Below are positions 1-8,152 of a stretch of DNA of 64,000 nucleotides, one piece after another. The notes under the pieces were generated by a model, which saw only the letters and a program-made list of their open reading frames with translations, was not told the DNA's origin and ran no database searches. The stretch spans positions 1-64,000 of the forward strand of contig NZ_FNHV01000024.1 of the NCBI RefSeq assembly GCF_900103585.1, in the 5' to 3' direction. The position numbers were made by a program, and so were the translations under genes. The DNA is from Streptomyces sp. cf386 (GTDB lineage Bacteria; Actinomycetota; Actinomycetes; Streptomycetales; Streptomycetaceae). The first letter of the stretch is position 1. Each line of letters begins with the position of its first letter.

Positions 1-265
1 CCACACCGAACCAGCAGGCCAGCACGTCGTGAGTAGTGCCATGGCGCAGACTCACCAACGTGGCCAGCAGCCGGTCGACGAAGACGAGCCTGTGCTTCGC
101 CCCGGCACCTACAGCCCGCTGCCGCGATCGAGCCGTGAGCCGGGCCTGATGCTGCTCGTGCCACAACGGCCCGACCTCGGCGATCAGTTCACCGATCACA
201 TCCGACGACAGCCCAGTGATCCGGTACTCCGCCACGATCAACTCACGCGCCCCAGCCCCCACCAT
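1..265 (-). CDS. IS5-family transposase, N-terminal part (partial)
   Basis: Reading from the ATG whose complement is at 263-265, the frame stays open to the window edge for 88 codons. It carries the sequence VFVDRLLATLVSLRHGTTHD followed by VLACWFGV. This is the helix-turn-helix N-terminal region typical of Streptomyces IS5-family transposases, which cut and rejoin DNA through a DDE domain; that domain would lie outside the window. An in-frame ATG at 310 is an alternative start, and no strong ribosome site precedes either. The 3' end is not visible, so I cannot say whether the enzyme is intact. Identification rests on remembered family sequence, not on a search. Confidence 0.75.
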   Translation of the reverse strand, partial: MVGAGARELIVAEYRITGLSSDVIGELIAEVGPLWHEQHQARLTARSRQRAVGAGAKHRLVFVDRLLATLVSLRHGTTHDVLACWFGV

Positions 266-321
266 GCACAGCTCAACGAGCCACCTGGGGGCTGAGCCAC
301 GGCCAACCATGCACGAGGTCG
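1..321 (-). mobile_element. Right part of an IS5-like insertion sequence, cut by the window edge
   Basis: The block holds the 5' part of a DDE-type transposase on the reverse strand. Immediately to its right begins the interior of an integrase coding sequence that lacks its own start, so the element end should lie near 311-323. I could not define the terminal inverted repeat or a target duplication because the other end is outside the window. The boundary is therefore inferred only from where integrase-like coding sequence begins. Confidence 0.55.
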
Positions 322-1185
322 TTAGGCAGGGGCAAGCTCCGTGACCTTGAAGCTGATGATCTGGATGAGTGGTTGGAAGCTGAGGCAGAGGTTCTCGCGA
401 CCAAGTCTTTGCAGATGGTGCACTCGATCCTCCGACGGTCGATCAGTCATGCTCAGAGAAGGGGCAGGGCGGTCCGAAACGTCGCTGAGCTGGTCGACGT
501 ACCAGAGGGGAGGCCAGGGCGCCCGAGCAAATCCCTCTCCTTGAAGCAGGGTGAGGCGGTCCTTCGCGCAAAGGAAGGCACTTGGATCCACGCCTACGTG
601 GTCCTTTCGCTGCTCGTGGGAGTCAGGCCGGAGGAAGCACGCCCCCTGACCTGGTCGCATGTCCACCTGACACCCTCACGAGGGGAGAAGCCGCACGTGG
701 ACGTGTGGCGTTCGGTACGGCGGCATGGCGACACGAAGACTCGGAAGAGCAGGCGCTCGCTGGCCATGCCAAGGCAAACCGTCGTCGTCGTGAAGGAGCA
801 CAAGCGTCGCGAGCAGGCCGCGTGCCGCGCGGCCGGCAAGGAGTGGTCCGATGAGCGGCTGCTCTTCCCCACGGAGACCGGTGAGCTCCGGAGCGCCCTG
901 AACGTCCGGCGGAACTTCAGGAGTCTCCTCAAGGAGGCCGGTTTCGAGAATCCGGAGGAGTGGACGTCACGTGAGCTGCGAACCAGCTTCGTGTCGGTGC
1001 TGTCGGACCACGGGATCCCGATCGAAGTCATCTCACGTCTCGTTGGACACAATGGCAGTGGAACGACTGAGAGGGTCTACCGGAAGCAGCTGCGCCCTGT
1101 CATCTCCGAGGGCGCAGAAGCGATGGATGACATCTTTGGGGACGATGACGACGCGGCTGAAGATGGCTCTCGTGAAGAAGCCTGA
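322..1185 (+). pseudogene. Tyrosine recombinase/phage integrase, 5'-truncated
   Basis: Integrase-like coding sequence begins abruptly near 322 with L-G-R-G-K-L-R-D-L and continues to a stop at 1185. Only the last part of the core-binding domain and the complete C-terminal catalytic domain remain. Visible catalytic elements are the arginine of GVRPEEARPLTW, the arginine of SRELRTSF, the histidine of LVGHNG and the tyrosine of TERVYRKQL. The TSF sequence replaces the more usual HSF or HTF after the second arginine. About 100-150 N-terminal residues and the native start are missing, and the adjoining IS is the likely cause. The first usable internal start is a TTG at 373. Base composition looks less G/C-rich than the neighbours, as expected for an acquired element. 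Function after truncation is unlikely. Confidence 0.8.
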
Positions 1186-1233
1186 TTGTGCGGTCATGGC
1201 TCCCCATTTGGCTCCTCAAGGCTAGAAGAGTCC

Positions 1234-1283
1234 CCAAAGGCCAGCCTCTGAACTGCGGAAATGGCGTTCCGAGGGGCCTTTGG
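1234..1283. terminator. Inverted repeat after the integrase remnant
   Basis: CCAAAGGCC at 1234-1242 and GGCCTTTGG at 1275-1283 form a 9-base stem with a 32-base loop. A second, shorter fold around GGCC-TTT-GGCC lies in the right arm at 1275-1285. This may end transcription from the integrase remnant or be part of the old attachment region. No T-tract follows. Confidence 0.35.
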
Positions 1284-1343
1284 CCTCTTACGGTCGCCTT
1301 AAGGGAGTGCTCAGGCGGAGATCAGGTAGGTACCGTTCCTGGC

Positions 1344-1805
1344 ATGACCGTTGAGGGGATCCGGCCCGCCGTCGCCGCCGACGTACCGGCAGTCAAAGCC
1401 GTCACCGATGCCGCCTACCACCACTACATCGAGCGGATCGGCAGGGTGCCGCAGCCCATGGAGAGGGACCACGCGGCCAACGTGGCCGAGGGGAAGGTGT
1501 TCGTCACGGAGGAGCCCGGCACGGGGCGCGTGGTCGGGCTCGTCGTGGTCGAGGCGTACGAGGACCACCTGTACCTCGACAACATCGCCGTCCACCCCGA
1601 GGCCCAGGGGCAGGGCGTGGGGCGACGGCTGCTGCACTTCGTGGACGCACACGCGCGTGCGCGGGGCCTGACCGAGGTCAGGCTCTACACGAACGCGCTG
1701 ATGTGGGAGAACCAGAAGATCTACCCGAAGTACGGGTACGAGGTCGTCGAGCGTCGCGTGGACGGGCCGTACGACCGCATCCACTACCGCAAGCGGCTCA
1801 CCTGA
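1344..1805 (+). CDS. GNAT family N-acetyltransferase
   Basis: This 153-residue protein is a single GNAT domain, which transfers an acetyl group from acetyl-CoA to an amine. The acetyl-CoA loop is visible as VHPEAQGQGVGRRLL at about residues 83-97, preceded by the beta-4 strand LYLDNIAV. The C-terminal IYPKYGYEV at about 127-135 matches the usual motif B tyrosine region. The ATG at 1344 places the first strand (GIRPAVAADVPAV) at the very N-terminus, as is normal for the family. The frame is open upstream to 1188, but that extension has no family resemblance. It stands alone between the integrase scar and a reverse-strand small gene. The substrate cannot be inferred. Confidence 0.88.
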   Translation: MTVEGIRPAVAADVPAVKAVTDAAYHHYIERIGRVPQPMERDHAANVAEGKVFVTEEPGTGRVVGLVVVEAYEDHLYLDNIAVHPEAQGQGVGRRLLHFVDAHARARGLTEVRLYTNALMWENQKIYPKYGYEVVERRVDGPYDRIHYRKRLT

Positions 1806-1838
1806 CGCGTCTCCGTTTTTTATGACCGGAAGGGCGTC

Positions 1839-1976
1839 TCAGCCGTCCGGCCACCAGGTTCGTGCGATGTCCTTGCGGACCTCGGGTCGTCCCGAGGGGC
1901 GCTCGTCGGCCTCCTCCCGGACCCGACGGGCATCCGACTTCCGCTTCAGGGGCTTCTGCACGGTCACACGGCGCAT
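1839..1976 (-). CDS. Small basic protein of unknown function (45 residues)
   Basis: This small gene starts at an ATG preceded by a strong GGAGG ribosome site six bases upstream. The product begins MRRVTVQKPLKRK and ends with ARTWWPDG. It is dominated by arginine and lysine (predicted strongly basic) and has no hydrophobic segment, so a cytoplasmic nucleic-acid-associated or ribosome-associated role is possible but unproven. I recall close relatives annotated as hypothetical in many Streptomyces. The frame continues upstream to 2048, but the good ribosome site decides the shorter start. It faces the GNAT gene across about 30 bases and is divergent from the methyltransferase. Confidence 0.7.
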   Translation of the reverse strand: MRRVTVQKPLKRKSDARRVREEADERPSGRPEVRKDIARTWWPDG

Positions 1977-2060
1977 GGCTGCCTCCTTCGGGGTCCACCG
2001 AATTCCTCGTTCATGTGGAGGTAGACCCTTTCGGGGAGAGTTGCTCATCGCCGCAGGTCC

Positions 2061-2109
2061 TGTCAGTGGCGGCAGTCACGATTCGACTGTCAGTGGCGGG
2101 TGTCACTCT
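2061..2109 (+). promoter_or_regulatory. Two tandem RecA-NDp/PafBC-like promoter motifs
   Basis: TGTCAGTG occurs at 2061-2068 and again at 2088-2095. Each copy is followed by exactly 8 bases and then a CAnnnT hexamer (CACGAT at 2077-2082, CACTCT at 2104-2109). This matches the mycobacterial LexA-independent DNA-damage promoter consensus TTGTCRGTG-N8-TAnnnT, except for the first base of the -10-like hexamer. The second hexamer ends 7 bases before the ATG at 2117, so its transcript would be essentially leaderless. Confidence 0.65.
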
Positions 2110-2116
2110 TGGCCCC

Positions 2117-2752
2117 ATGACGAACATGACGAACGGTGAAGGCCCCGTCACCGGGGCGAACACGGACACGGGCACGGACTGGGACGCGGCGGCCGCCTCC
2201 TTCGACGACGAGCCGGACCACGGCCTGCGCGACCCCGAGGTAAGCCAGGCCTGGGCCTCCCGGCTGCGGTCCTGGCTGCCCGAGCGTGCGTCCGACCTCC
2301 TCGACCTCGGCTGCGGCACCGGCAGCCTGTCGCTCCTCGCGGCCGAGCAGGGACACCGGGTCACGGGGGTGGATCGGTCCCCGGCGATGGTGGACCTCGC
2401 CCGCGCCAAGCTCGCCGGGCGTGACGCGGCGTTCCTCGTCGGTGACGCGGCGGTGCCGCCGGTGGGGGAGGAGCGGTTCGACGTCGTGCTCGTACGGCAT
2501 GTGCTGTGGACGCTGCCCGACCCCGCGCGCGTGCTGCGGCACTGGGCGGGGCTGCTGCGACCCGGCGGAAGGCTGGTGCTGGTCGAGGGCGTGTGGGGGA
2601 CGATCAGCCCCGTCGGCATTCCGGCGGACCGGCTCACCGGCCTTCTCGCCCCGCTCGTCGGGCACGTGCGCGTGGAGCAGCTGTCGGACGACGACCGGCT
2701 GTGGGGGAAGGCCGTGCACGACGAGCGGTATGCCCTGGTGGCGAGGGTCTAG
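2117..2752 (+). CDS. Class I SAM-dependent methyltransferase
   Basis: The 211-residue protein is a stand-alone Rossmann-fold methyltransferase of the UbiE/Methyltransf_11/25 type. Motif I is LLDLGCGTGS at residues 61-70, the acidic residue that binds the ribose is D86 in VTGVDRSP, and FDVVLVRHVLW at about 121-131 is the motif IV region. The methyl acceptor cannot be deduced. The chosen ATG lies directly downstream of two tandem DNA-damage-type promoter motifs and would give a leaderless mRNA. A second ATG three codons later is also possible. Its stop overlaps the stop of the convergent DUF402 gene by a few bases. Regulation by PafBC-like activators is an inference from the promoter motif only. 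Confidence 0.88.
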   Translation: MTNMTNGEGPVTGANTDTGTDWDAAAASFDDEPDHGLRDPEVSQAWASRLRSWLPERASDLLDLGCGTGSLSLLAAEQGHRVTGVDRSPAMVDLARAKLAGRDAAFLVGDAAVPPVGEERFDVVLVRHVLWTLPDPARVLRHWAGLLRPGGRLVLVEGVWGTISPVGIPADRLTGLLAPLVGHVRVEQLSDDDRLWGKAVHDERYALVARV

Positions 2753-3252
2753 GCCAGCAGTGACTCCAGGCCGCCCTCGACGGTCGCGTACGCCTGCAGT
2801 TCGTCAAGGGCCGCCACCGCCGCCGTGGCCGCCTCGGGGTCCGTCTGCGTCAGGCCGCTCTCGGCGAACTCGTCCTCGTCCAGTCGGCGTATGTCCGTGC
2901 CGTCGGCGGAGCGCCACAGGTCCAGGTCGAGGTCCTCGACGACCAGCTCGGTGCCGGACAGCGTGGCCGGGCGGGTGATGTCGCAGTACCAGCCCTTGAG
3001 GGCGCCCGCTGCGTCGCGGACCTCCTTCACGGCGTACCAGCGGTCGCGCCAGTAGTACTCGGTGAAGACGTCGCCCGGCTCGAAGCGCACGAAGCCGAAG
3101 TCGCGGACTCCGGCACCGGACCAGGGGGCGCGAACGGCGATGCGGGTGCCGTCGTCGGTGAGCAGCTCGGCCGCGTAACGGATCTTCGTACGGCCGGACT
3201 TGACCAGGACCACGTCCAGCAGGCGGGCCTGGTCAGCCGAGTTCGCGGACAT
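2749..3252 (-). CDS. DUF402 domain protein
   Basis: The 167-residue product has the DUF402 beta-barrel pattern: GWYCDITRPA at about residues 87-96, VVEDLDLDLW at about 104-113 and LDEDEF at 124-129. The aspartates and glutamates in these segments bind a divalent metal in characterised members, some of which hydrolyse nucleoside di- or triphosphates. A GGAGG ribosome site precedes the ATG. The start overlaps the end of the upstream two-domain acetyltransferase gene by 20 bases, so the two are probably co-translated. The 3' end overlaps the convergent methyltransferase stop. The exact substrate is unknown. Confidence 0.85.
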   Translation of the reverse strand: MSANSADQARLLDVVLVKSGRTKIRYAAELLTDDGTRIAVRAPWSGAGVRDFGFVRFEPGDVFTEYYWRDRWYAVKEVRDAAGALKGWYCDITRPATLSGTELVVEDLDLDLWRSADGTDIRRLDEDEFAESGLTQTDPEAATAAVAALDELQAYATVEGGLESLLA

Positions 3253-4162
3253 AGCGGACCTCCGTCGCGCAGATCTCGTACCCGAACCACTTGTTGATCG
3301 CGAGCATCGGGTCGTTGCCGGTGTCGTTGCCCGTGAACGCCTCCGTGAGACCGGCGGCACGGGCGCGGTGCAGGGAGTCGTTCTTGGCGAGCTTGGCCAG
3401 GCCCCGGCCGCGGAAGGCTCGGGCGGTGCCGGTCATGGCGGAGGTGTACCGGGTGCCGCCGTCCGTGCGGGCCAGGCTGAAGGCGGCGGGACGGCCGTCG
3501 ACGACGGCGACCGAGGTCAGCTCGTGGTTGAGGAGGGGGTGGTTCCAGGTCTCCTCAAGCCAGGCCTCGTAGTCCGTGAACTCGTAGGCGACGTCGCTCG
3601 GTTCGTCCGATGCCGTCTCCGCGTCCAGCTCGAACAGCGGGCGCGGATCGTCCGCGAAGTCGGCCGCCGTGCGCAGTTCGACACCTGGGGGCGGGGCCTG
3701 GAGCGCGGGCAGCGTGCCGTTCGCCAGGTCCAGGCGGAGGAAGTGCGCCGAGCGGCCCTCGCGGTAGCCGTGCCGTTCGGCGAAGGCGCGGTTGCCCGGT
3801 GCGTCGAGGATCCAGGCGAACAGCCTGGTCGCACCCCGCTCGGCCAGGTACTCCTCGGCGGTGCGGACCAGCAGCGTGCCCGCGCCGCGGCGGGTGCGCT
3901 CCGGGTGGACGTACACGTTGACGTACCCCTGGCCGGGCTCCGGGCTGTCATGGACGAGCCCGACCTGTGCCGTGCCGATCACCTCGTCGTTCTCCTCCGC
4001 GACGAGCGGCCGGTAGTGGGCGTCGGGGTGGATGTGGGTGACGTCGTAGGCGATGGAGTCCGGGGTCACCACGAAGAAAGGGAGGGCGAGGTGGCGGACG
4101 CGGGCGAAGCCCTCGACGTCGGCTCGGACCTCGGCACGGAGAGGGCGCACGTTCATAGTCAT
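3233..4162 (-). CDS. Two-domain GNAT acetyltransferase
   Basis: The 309-residue protein contains two consecutive GNAT folds, the architecture of mycothiol synthase and related actinobacterial enzymes. The first acetyl-CoA loop is VYVHPERTRRGAGTLLV at roughly residues 83-99. The second is in the C-terminal half, with SAMTGTARAFRGRGLAKLAK. In mycothiol synthase the C-terminal domain is the active one; here both loops look intact. It probably acetylates a small amine or amino acid conjugate, but it is not clearly MshD. Start choice is uncertain among GTG 4165, ATG 4162 and ATG 4156. It heads a two-gene unit with DUF402 and is divergent from the GntR regulator. Confidence 0.85.
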   Translation of the reverse strand: MTMNVRPLRAEVRADVEGFARVRHLALPFFVVTPDSIAYDVTHIHPDAHYRPLVAEENDEVIGTAQVGLVHDSPEPGQGYVNVYVHPERTRRGAGTLLVRTAEEYLAERGATRLFAWILDAPGNRAFAERHGYREGRSAHFLRLDLANGTLPALQAPPPGVELRTAADFADDPRPLFELDAETASDEPSDVAYEFTDYEAWLEETWNHPLLNHELTSVAVVDGRPAAFSLARTDGGTRYTSAMTGTARAFRGRGLAKLAKNDSLHRARAAGLTEAFTGNDTGNDPMLAINKWFGYEICATEVRYVRELG

Positions 4163-4234
4163 CACGGCGCACGCTACGGGGGCCGGGCGCGGGGATGCCT
4201 CTCATTTTCCGAGGGGTTGCGGGACAATCGCTGC

Positions 4235-4603
4235 GTGACCTTGAAGATCCACATCGACGACAGTGCCGCGCCGTACGAGCAGGTGCGGGCGCAGATCTCC
4301 GAGCAGGCGCGGGCGGGGGTGCTTCCGGTCGGGTACCGGCTGCCGACCGTGCGAGGGCTCGCGGAGTCGCTGGGGCTGGCGGCCAACACGGTCGCCAAGG
4401 CCTACCGGGCGCTGGAGAGCGACGGGGTGATCGAGACGCGGGGGCGCAACGGCACGTTCGTGGCCGCCGCCGGCTCGGCCGCGGAGCGTCAGTTGGCCTC
4501 GGCCGCGCAGGACTACGCGGGGCGGGCCCGGCGGCTGGGGCTGGACGAGGAGGCGGCGCTCGCCGCTGTGCGGGATGCCCTGCGGGCGGCTTACGGGGAG
4601 TAG
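4235..4603 (+). CDS. GntR-family regulator, short YtrA type
   Basis: The 122-residue protein has an N-terminal winged helix with the sequence YRLPTVRGLAESLGLAANTV, then KAYRALESDGVIETRGRNGTF. It has only about 45 more residues. The lack of a large effector domain places it in the YtrA subfamily, whose members usually repress an adjacent ABC transporter; no such transporter adjoins it here. The GTG start follows a GACAAT -10-like hexamer at 4223-4228 by 6 bases, so the mRNA is probably leaderless. It is divergent from the two-domain GNAT gene, which may be its target; this is inference. Confidence 0.86.
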   Translation: MTLKIHIDDSAAPYEQVRAQISEQARAGVLPVGYRLPTVRGLAESLGLAANTVAKAYRALESDGVIETRGRNGTFVAAAGSAAERQLASAAQDYAGRARRLGLDEEAALAAVRDALRAAYGE

Positions 4604-4659
4604 GGCGTTGTAAGGGCCTGACGGGGGTCTGTTCACAGGCTCCGAGCGCGGGACCGGGG

Positions 4660-5430
4660 TCAGGAACGCACCAGGTGCTCCGGGGTTCGGGTCGGCCCGA
4701 GCCCCGCCGTCTCCGCCGCCCGCGCGAAGGTCATCGCGTCCTCCACCGCCGCCCCCGTCGGATCGTTGTTGAAGTACGCGTAGACGTCCTCGTCGTCGGA
4801 GAAGCCGTCCGCGATGCGGTGGGCCCAGGTGTCCAGCGACCGTCGGCCGTAGTGCGGCCAGCGTTGCGCGCGGCCCTCGTGGAAGCGCACGTAGCCCCAG
4901 CCGGTGGTGCGCCACAGCGGGGTCACGGGGCGGGACTCGACGTCGGCCCAGCACAGGGCCGCGCCCCGGGACTCCAGGACCTCGCGGACCTCCGGCGTCC
5001 ACCAGCTGTCGTGTCTGGGTTCGACGGCGATCCGCGTGTGCGGGGGGAAGCACGCCAGGCAGGCGTCCAGCAGTTCGGTGTCCGCCCGCAGGGTGGGCGG
5101 CAACTGGAGGAGGACCGGGCCCAGGCGGGCGCCCAGGCCCTCCGCGTGGGTCATCAGGCGGGTCACCGGCTCCTCGGGATCCCGTAGCCGCTTGATGTGG
5201 GTCAGGTAGCGGCTCGCCTTCACCGCGACCACGAAGTCCCCCGGCACCCGGTCGCGCCATGCCTCGAAGTTCTCCCGGGTCGGCAGGCGGTAGAAGGCGT
5301 TGTTGATCTCGACCGTGGCGAAGTGCGCCGTGTACTCCTCCAGCCACAGCCGCATGGGCACGTCGGCCGGGTACAGCACATCCCGCCAGTCCCTGTACTG
5401 CCACCCCGACGTACCCACGAACAGGGTCAT
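4660..5430 (-). CDS. DUF72 (YecE-like) TIM-barrel protein
   Basis: The 256-residue protein has the DUF72 landmarks: N-terminal FVGTSGWQYRDW, VEINNAFYRLP at about residue 40, the central FVVAVKASRYLTH, a PVLLQLPP strand and AVEPRHDSWW. The C-terminal DVYAYFNNDPTGAAVEDA is also typical. The family has a TIM-barrel fold but no generally assigned reaction. The gene lies 15 bases downstream of the DUF5925 AAA ATPase gene on the same strand and is likely its operon partner. It converges on the GntR gene. Confidence 0.9.
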   Translation of the reverse strand: MTLFVGTSGWQYRDWRDVLYPADVPMRLWLEEYTAHFATVEINNAFYRLPTRENFEAWRDRVPGDFVVAVKASRYLTHIKRLRDPEEPVTRLMTHAEGLGARLGPVLLQLPPTLRADTELLDACLACFPPHTRIAVEPRHDSWWTPEVREVLESRGAALCWADVESRPVTPLWRTTGWGYVRFHEGRAQRWPHYGRRSLDTWAHRIADGFSDDEDVYAYFNNDPTGAAVEDAMTFARAAETAGLGPTRTPEHLVRS

Positions 5431-5445
5431 ACGTCCATCAAAGCA

Positions 5446-6540
5446 CTACAGATACAGCCCCGCGTCCGCCCCGTCCCGCGGATCCGGCACCGACGTCGGG
5501 GACGTGCCCCGCTTCAGCGCGTACAGCTCCGCCAGCGTGGCGCCCTCCCGGCCGATGCCCTCCTCGGCCCCCAGCCAGCTCACCGCCTCGCGGCGCGTCA
5601 ACGGCCCCACCTCGATACGGGCCAGACAGCGGCCGGGGCGGACGACGGCCGGGTGCAGGCGCTCCAGGTCCTCGTTGGTCGTCACGCCGACCAGGACGTT
5701 GCGGCCCTGGCCCAGCAGACCGTCGGTCAGGTTCAGCAACCGCGACAGCGCCTGGCCCGCCGTGTGCTTCGCCTCGCCGCGGATCAGCTCGTCGCAGTCC
5801 TCCAGGAGCAGCAGCCGCCAGCGGCCCTTGCCCGTCGAGTCCTCCTCGCCGATCGCGATGTCCATCAGATAGCCGACGTCGGAGAACAGCCTCTCCGGGT
5901 CCAGTACGCAGTCCACCTGGCACCAGTCCCGCCACGAGCGGGCCAGCGTCCGCAGCGCCGACGTCTTGCCGGTGCCGGGTGGGCCGTGCAGCAGGAGCAG
6001 GCGGCCCGCGATGTCCTCCGGGGTCGTCTTCATCAGGCGGTCCATCGCGTCCGCGACCGGCGCGGTGTAGTTGTCCCGCACCTCGTCCCAGGTGCCCGCC
6101 GAGATCTGCCGGGTCGTGCGGTGCGGGCCGCGCCTGGGGGAGACGTACCAGAACCCCATGGTCACGTTCTCCGGCTGCGGCTCGGGCTCGTCCGCAGCGC
6201 CGTCCGTCGCCTCGCCCAGCACCCGCTCCGCCAGTTCCTCGCTGGTCGCGGTCACCGTGACGTCGGCGCCCCGGTTCCAGCGGGAGATCAGCAGGGTCCA
6301 GCCGTCGCCCTCCGCCAGCGTCGCGCTGCGGTCGTCGTCGCGGGCGGCGCGCAGCACACGGGCGCCCGGCGGCAGGAGGGTCGCCCCGGACCGTACCCGG
6401 TCGATGTTCACCGCGTGCGAGTACGGCTGCTCGCCCGTCGCGAAGCGGCCGAGGAACAGCGCGTCGACGACGTCGGACGGCGAGTCGCTGTCGTCGACGT
6501 TGAGCCGGATCGGCAGAGCGTCGTGTGGGTTCGCAGACAT
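5446..6540 (-). CDS. DUF5925 / AAA-family ATPase
   Basis: The 364-residue protein has an N-terminal domain of about 170 residues (the DUF5925 part) and a C-terminal AAA module. The Walker A motif GPPGTGKT is at residues 186-193, Walker B LLLLEDCDE at about 243-251, a sensor 1 asparagine in VTTNE near 289 and an arginine finger or sensor 2 candidate in RPGR near 303. The ATPase is therefore likely to be active, remodelling an unknown protein partner. The ATG chosen starts MSANPHDALP; a longer frame upstream to 6609 has no family resemblance. DUF72 follows 15 bases downstream. The gene is divergent from the secreted glycosidase. Confidence 0.87.
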   Translation of the reverse strand: MSANPHDALPIRLNVDDSDSPSDVVDALFLGRFATGEQPYSHAVNIDRVRSGATLLPPGARVLRAARDDDRSATLAEGDGWTLLISRWNRGADVTVTATSEELAERVLGEATDGAADEPEPQPENVTMGFWYVSPRRGPHRTTRQISAGTWDEVRDNYTAPVADAMDRLMKTTPEDIAGRLLLLHGPPGTGKTSALRTLARSWRDWCQVDCVLDPERLFSDVGYLMDIAIGEEDSTGKGRWRLLLLEDCDELIRGEAKHTAGQALSRLLNLTDGLLGQGRNVLVGVTTNEDLERLHPAVVRPGRCLARIEVGPLTRREAVSWLGAEEGIGREGATLAELYALKRGTSPTSVPDPRDGADAGLYL

Positions 6541-6739
6541 GCGGCCATGATCCGGCACGCGACGCCCCCGTGCACCCGGTTTCCGTGGCACGTCCCGCCA
6601 ACGGTGCATGTCCGGGGCATCCGTCGTATTCCCTCCGTCTCCCTGCCGTCCCGCCGCCGTATCCCCTCTGTCCTGTTACGAGACTGTGTAGCGCCGAAAG
6701 CTGCCCCAGCGACCGGCACCCCCGTTACCGTTGTCCTTG

Positions 6740-8152
6740 ATGGGACGTCATGGGTGGAATTCGGGGGCACGGCGGTGGCGGCTCACCGCGCTGCTCGGTG
6801 TGGGCGTGGTGGCTCTGGCCCTGGTGGTGACCCTCCTCAACACGCTTCCGGGCAACGGCGTGAACACCGACGGCACCACACGCGACGGCGACAAGGCGCA
6901 CGGCACTCCGACCGCCACGCCGGACGCGACGAATCCGGAGGTGGGCTGGGGGTTCACGCACACCCAGCACAGCGCCGACGAGGGCGCCGCGGCGGCCGTG
7001 AAGCGCGTCGAGGGGCGGCTCGCGGACGCCGGGGGACTGCCGCAGATCCAGCACATCATGGGCTGGGGCGCCGACAACCCCGAGCCGGTCGAGGGGCGTT
7101 ACGACTTCGAGGCGATGGACCGCCGGATCGACTTCGTCCGCGCCTCCGGCAGCACCCCGGTCGTCACCCTGTGCTGCGCCCCCGACTGGATGAAGGGCGG
7201 GAAGGCCGGCGTCGACAACACCAACTGGAGCCAGGCCGCCCTGGAGACGGCACCCGAGCCCGAGCACTTCGACGACTTCGCCGCGCTCGCGGTCACCGTC
7301 GCCAAGCGCTACCCGGACGTACGCCACTTCATCGTCTGGAACGAGTTCAAGGGCTTCTGGAACGACGCCGAGGGCCGCTGGGACTACGAGGGCTACACAC
7401 GGCTCTACAACCTCGTCTACAAGGCGTTGAAGAAGGTCAACCCGGAGATCATGGTCGGCGGGCCCTACCTCGTGATGGACAGTGTCGACCCGCGCGCGGA
7501 GGAAGCCTCGACGGCCCTCAAGGGCTCCTGGGGCGCCATGGATCAGCGCACGATCGACGCCTTCGCGTACTGGAACGAGCACCGGACCGGCGCCGACTTC
7601 GTCGTCGTGGACGGCTCCAGCTACACCCGGGACGACGAGCTGCTGCCCGACGAGTTCACGGCCACCGACAAGTTCACGGCGGTGAGCCGGTGGGTGCGCG
7701 AGCAGACCGGAGACCTGCCGCTGTGGTGGGCCGAGTACTACGTCGAGCCCGCCGACGGCAACGACGACCGCAAGGGCTGGTCCGAGGCCCGCCGGGTAGC
7801 CGTCCAGGCCGCCGGAATGATCGCGCTGGCCAAGGGCGGCGCCTCCTCCGCCTTCTACTGGAACCCGGAGGAGGAGGAGGGCACCGAATGCGCCGGCTGT
7901 CTGTGGACGCCGACCGACGGCGCGGGCGGCGGGGAGAAGCTGCCGATGTACGACCTGCTCGCCCGGTTCGGCAAGGAGTTCCGGCCGGGGACCGAGTACA
8001 CGAAGGTGTCCGTGGACAAGGCCGACGTCCGGGTCCTGGCCACGGACAAGGTGGTCCTGGCCGTGAACACCCTCGACCGGCAGACCAGCGCGAAGATCGA
8101 CGGCAAGGAGGTCGAGCTGCAGGCGTACGAGGTGAGGTGGCTCAAGCGCTGA
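6740..8152 (+). CDS. Membrane-anchored or secreted clan GH-A glycosidase (GH39-like)
   Basis: The 470-residue protein has a basic N-terminus and one hydrophobic segment at about residues 18-36, then a low-complexity linker to about 65 and a TIM-barrel glycoside hydrolase. The acid/base glutamate is E202 in FIVWNEF and the likely nucleophile is E332 in LWWAEYY, the clan GH-A arrangement. Relatives are annotated as beta-xylosidase (GH39), but the substrate is not certain. It converges on the flippase/GT fusion gene of the polysaccharide cluster, so a role in trimming or processing that surface glycan is a reasonable inference. The ATG at 6740 is chosen; an in-frame TTG lies 9 bases upstream. 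Confidence 0.8.
   Translation: MGRHGWNSGARRWRLTALLGVGVVALALVVTLLNTLPGNGVNTDGTTRDGDKAHGTPTATPDATNPEVGWGFTHTQHSADEGAAAAVKRVEGRLADAGGLPQIQHIMGWGADNPEPVEGRYDFEAMDRRIDFVRASGSTPVVTLCCAPDWMKGGKAGVDNTNWSQAALETAPEPEHFDDFAALAVTVAKRYPDVRHFIVWNEFKGFWNDAEGRWDYEGYTRLYNLVYKALKKVNPEIMVGGPYLVMDSVDPRAEEASTALKGSWGAMDQRTIDAFAYWNEHRTGADFVVVDGSSYTRDDELLPDEFTATDKFTAVSRWVREQTGDLPLWWAEYYVEPADGNDDRKGWSEARRVAVQAAGMIALAKGGASSAFYWNPEEEEGTECAGCLWTPTDGAGGGEKLPMYDLLARFGKEFRPGTEYTKVSVDKADVRVLATDKVVLAVNTLDRQTSAKIDGKEVELQAYEVRWLKR

Noticed and set aside
1186..1343. tRNA gene used as an integration site
   Set aside because: No cloverleaf, anticodon arm or T-loop sequence could be found next to the integrase remnant.
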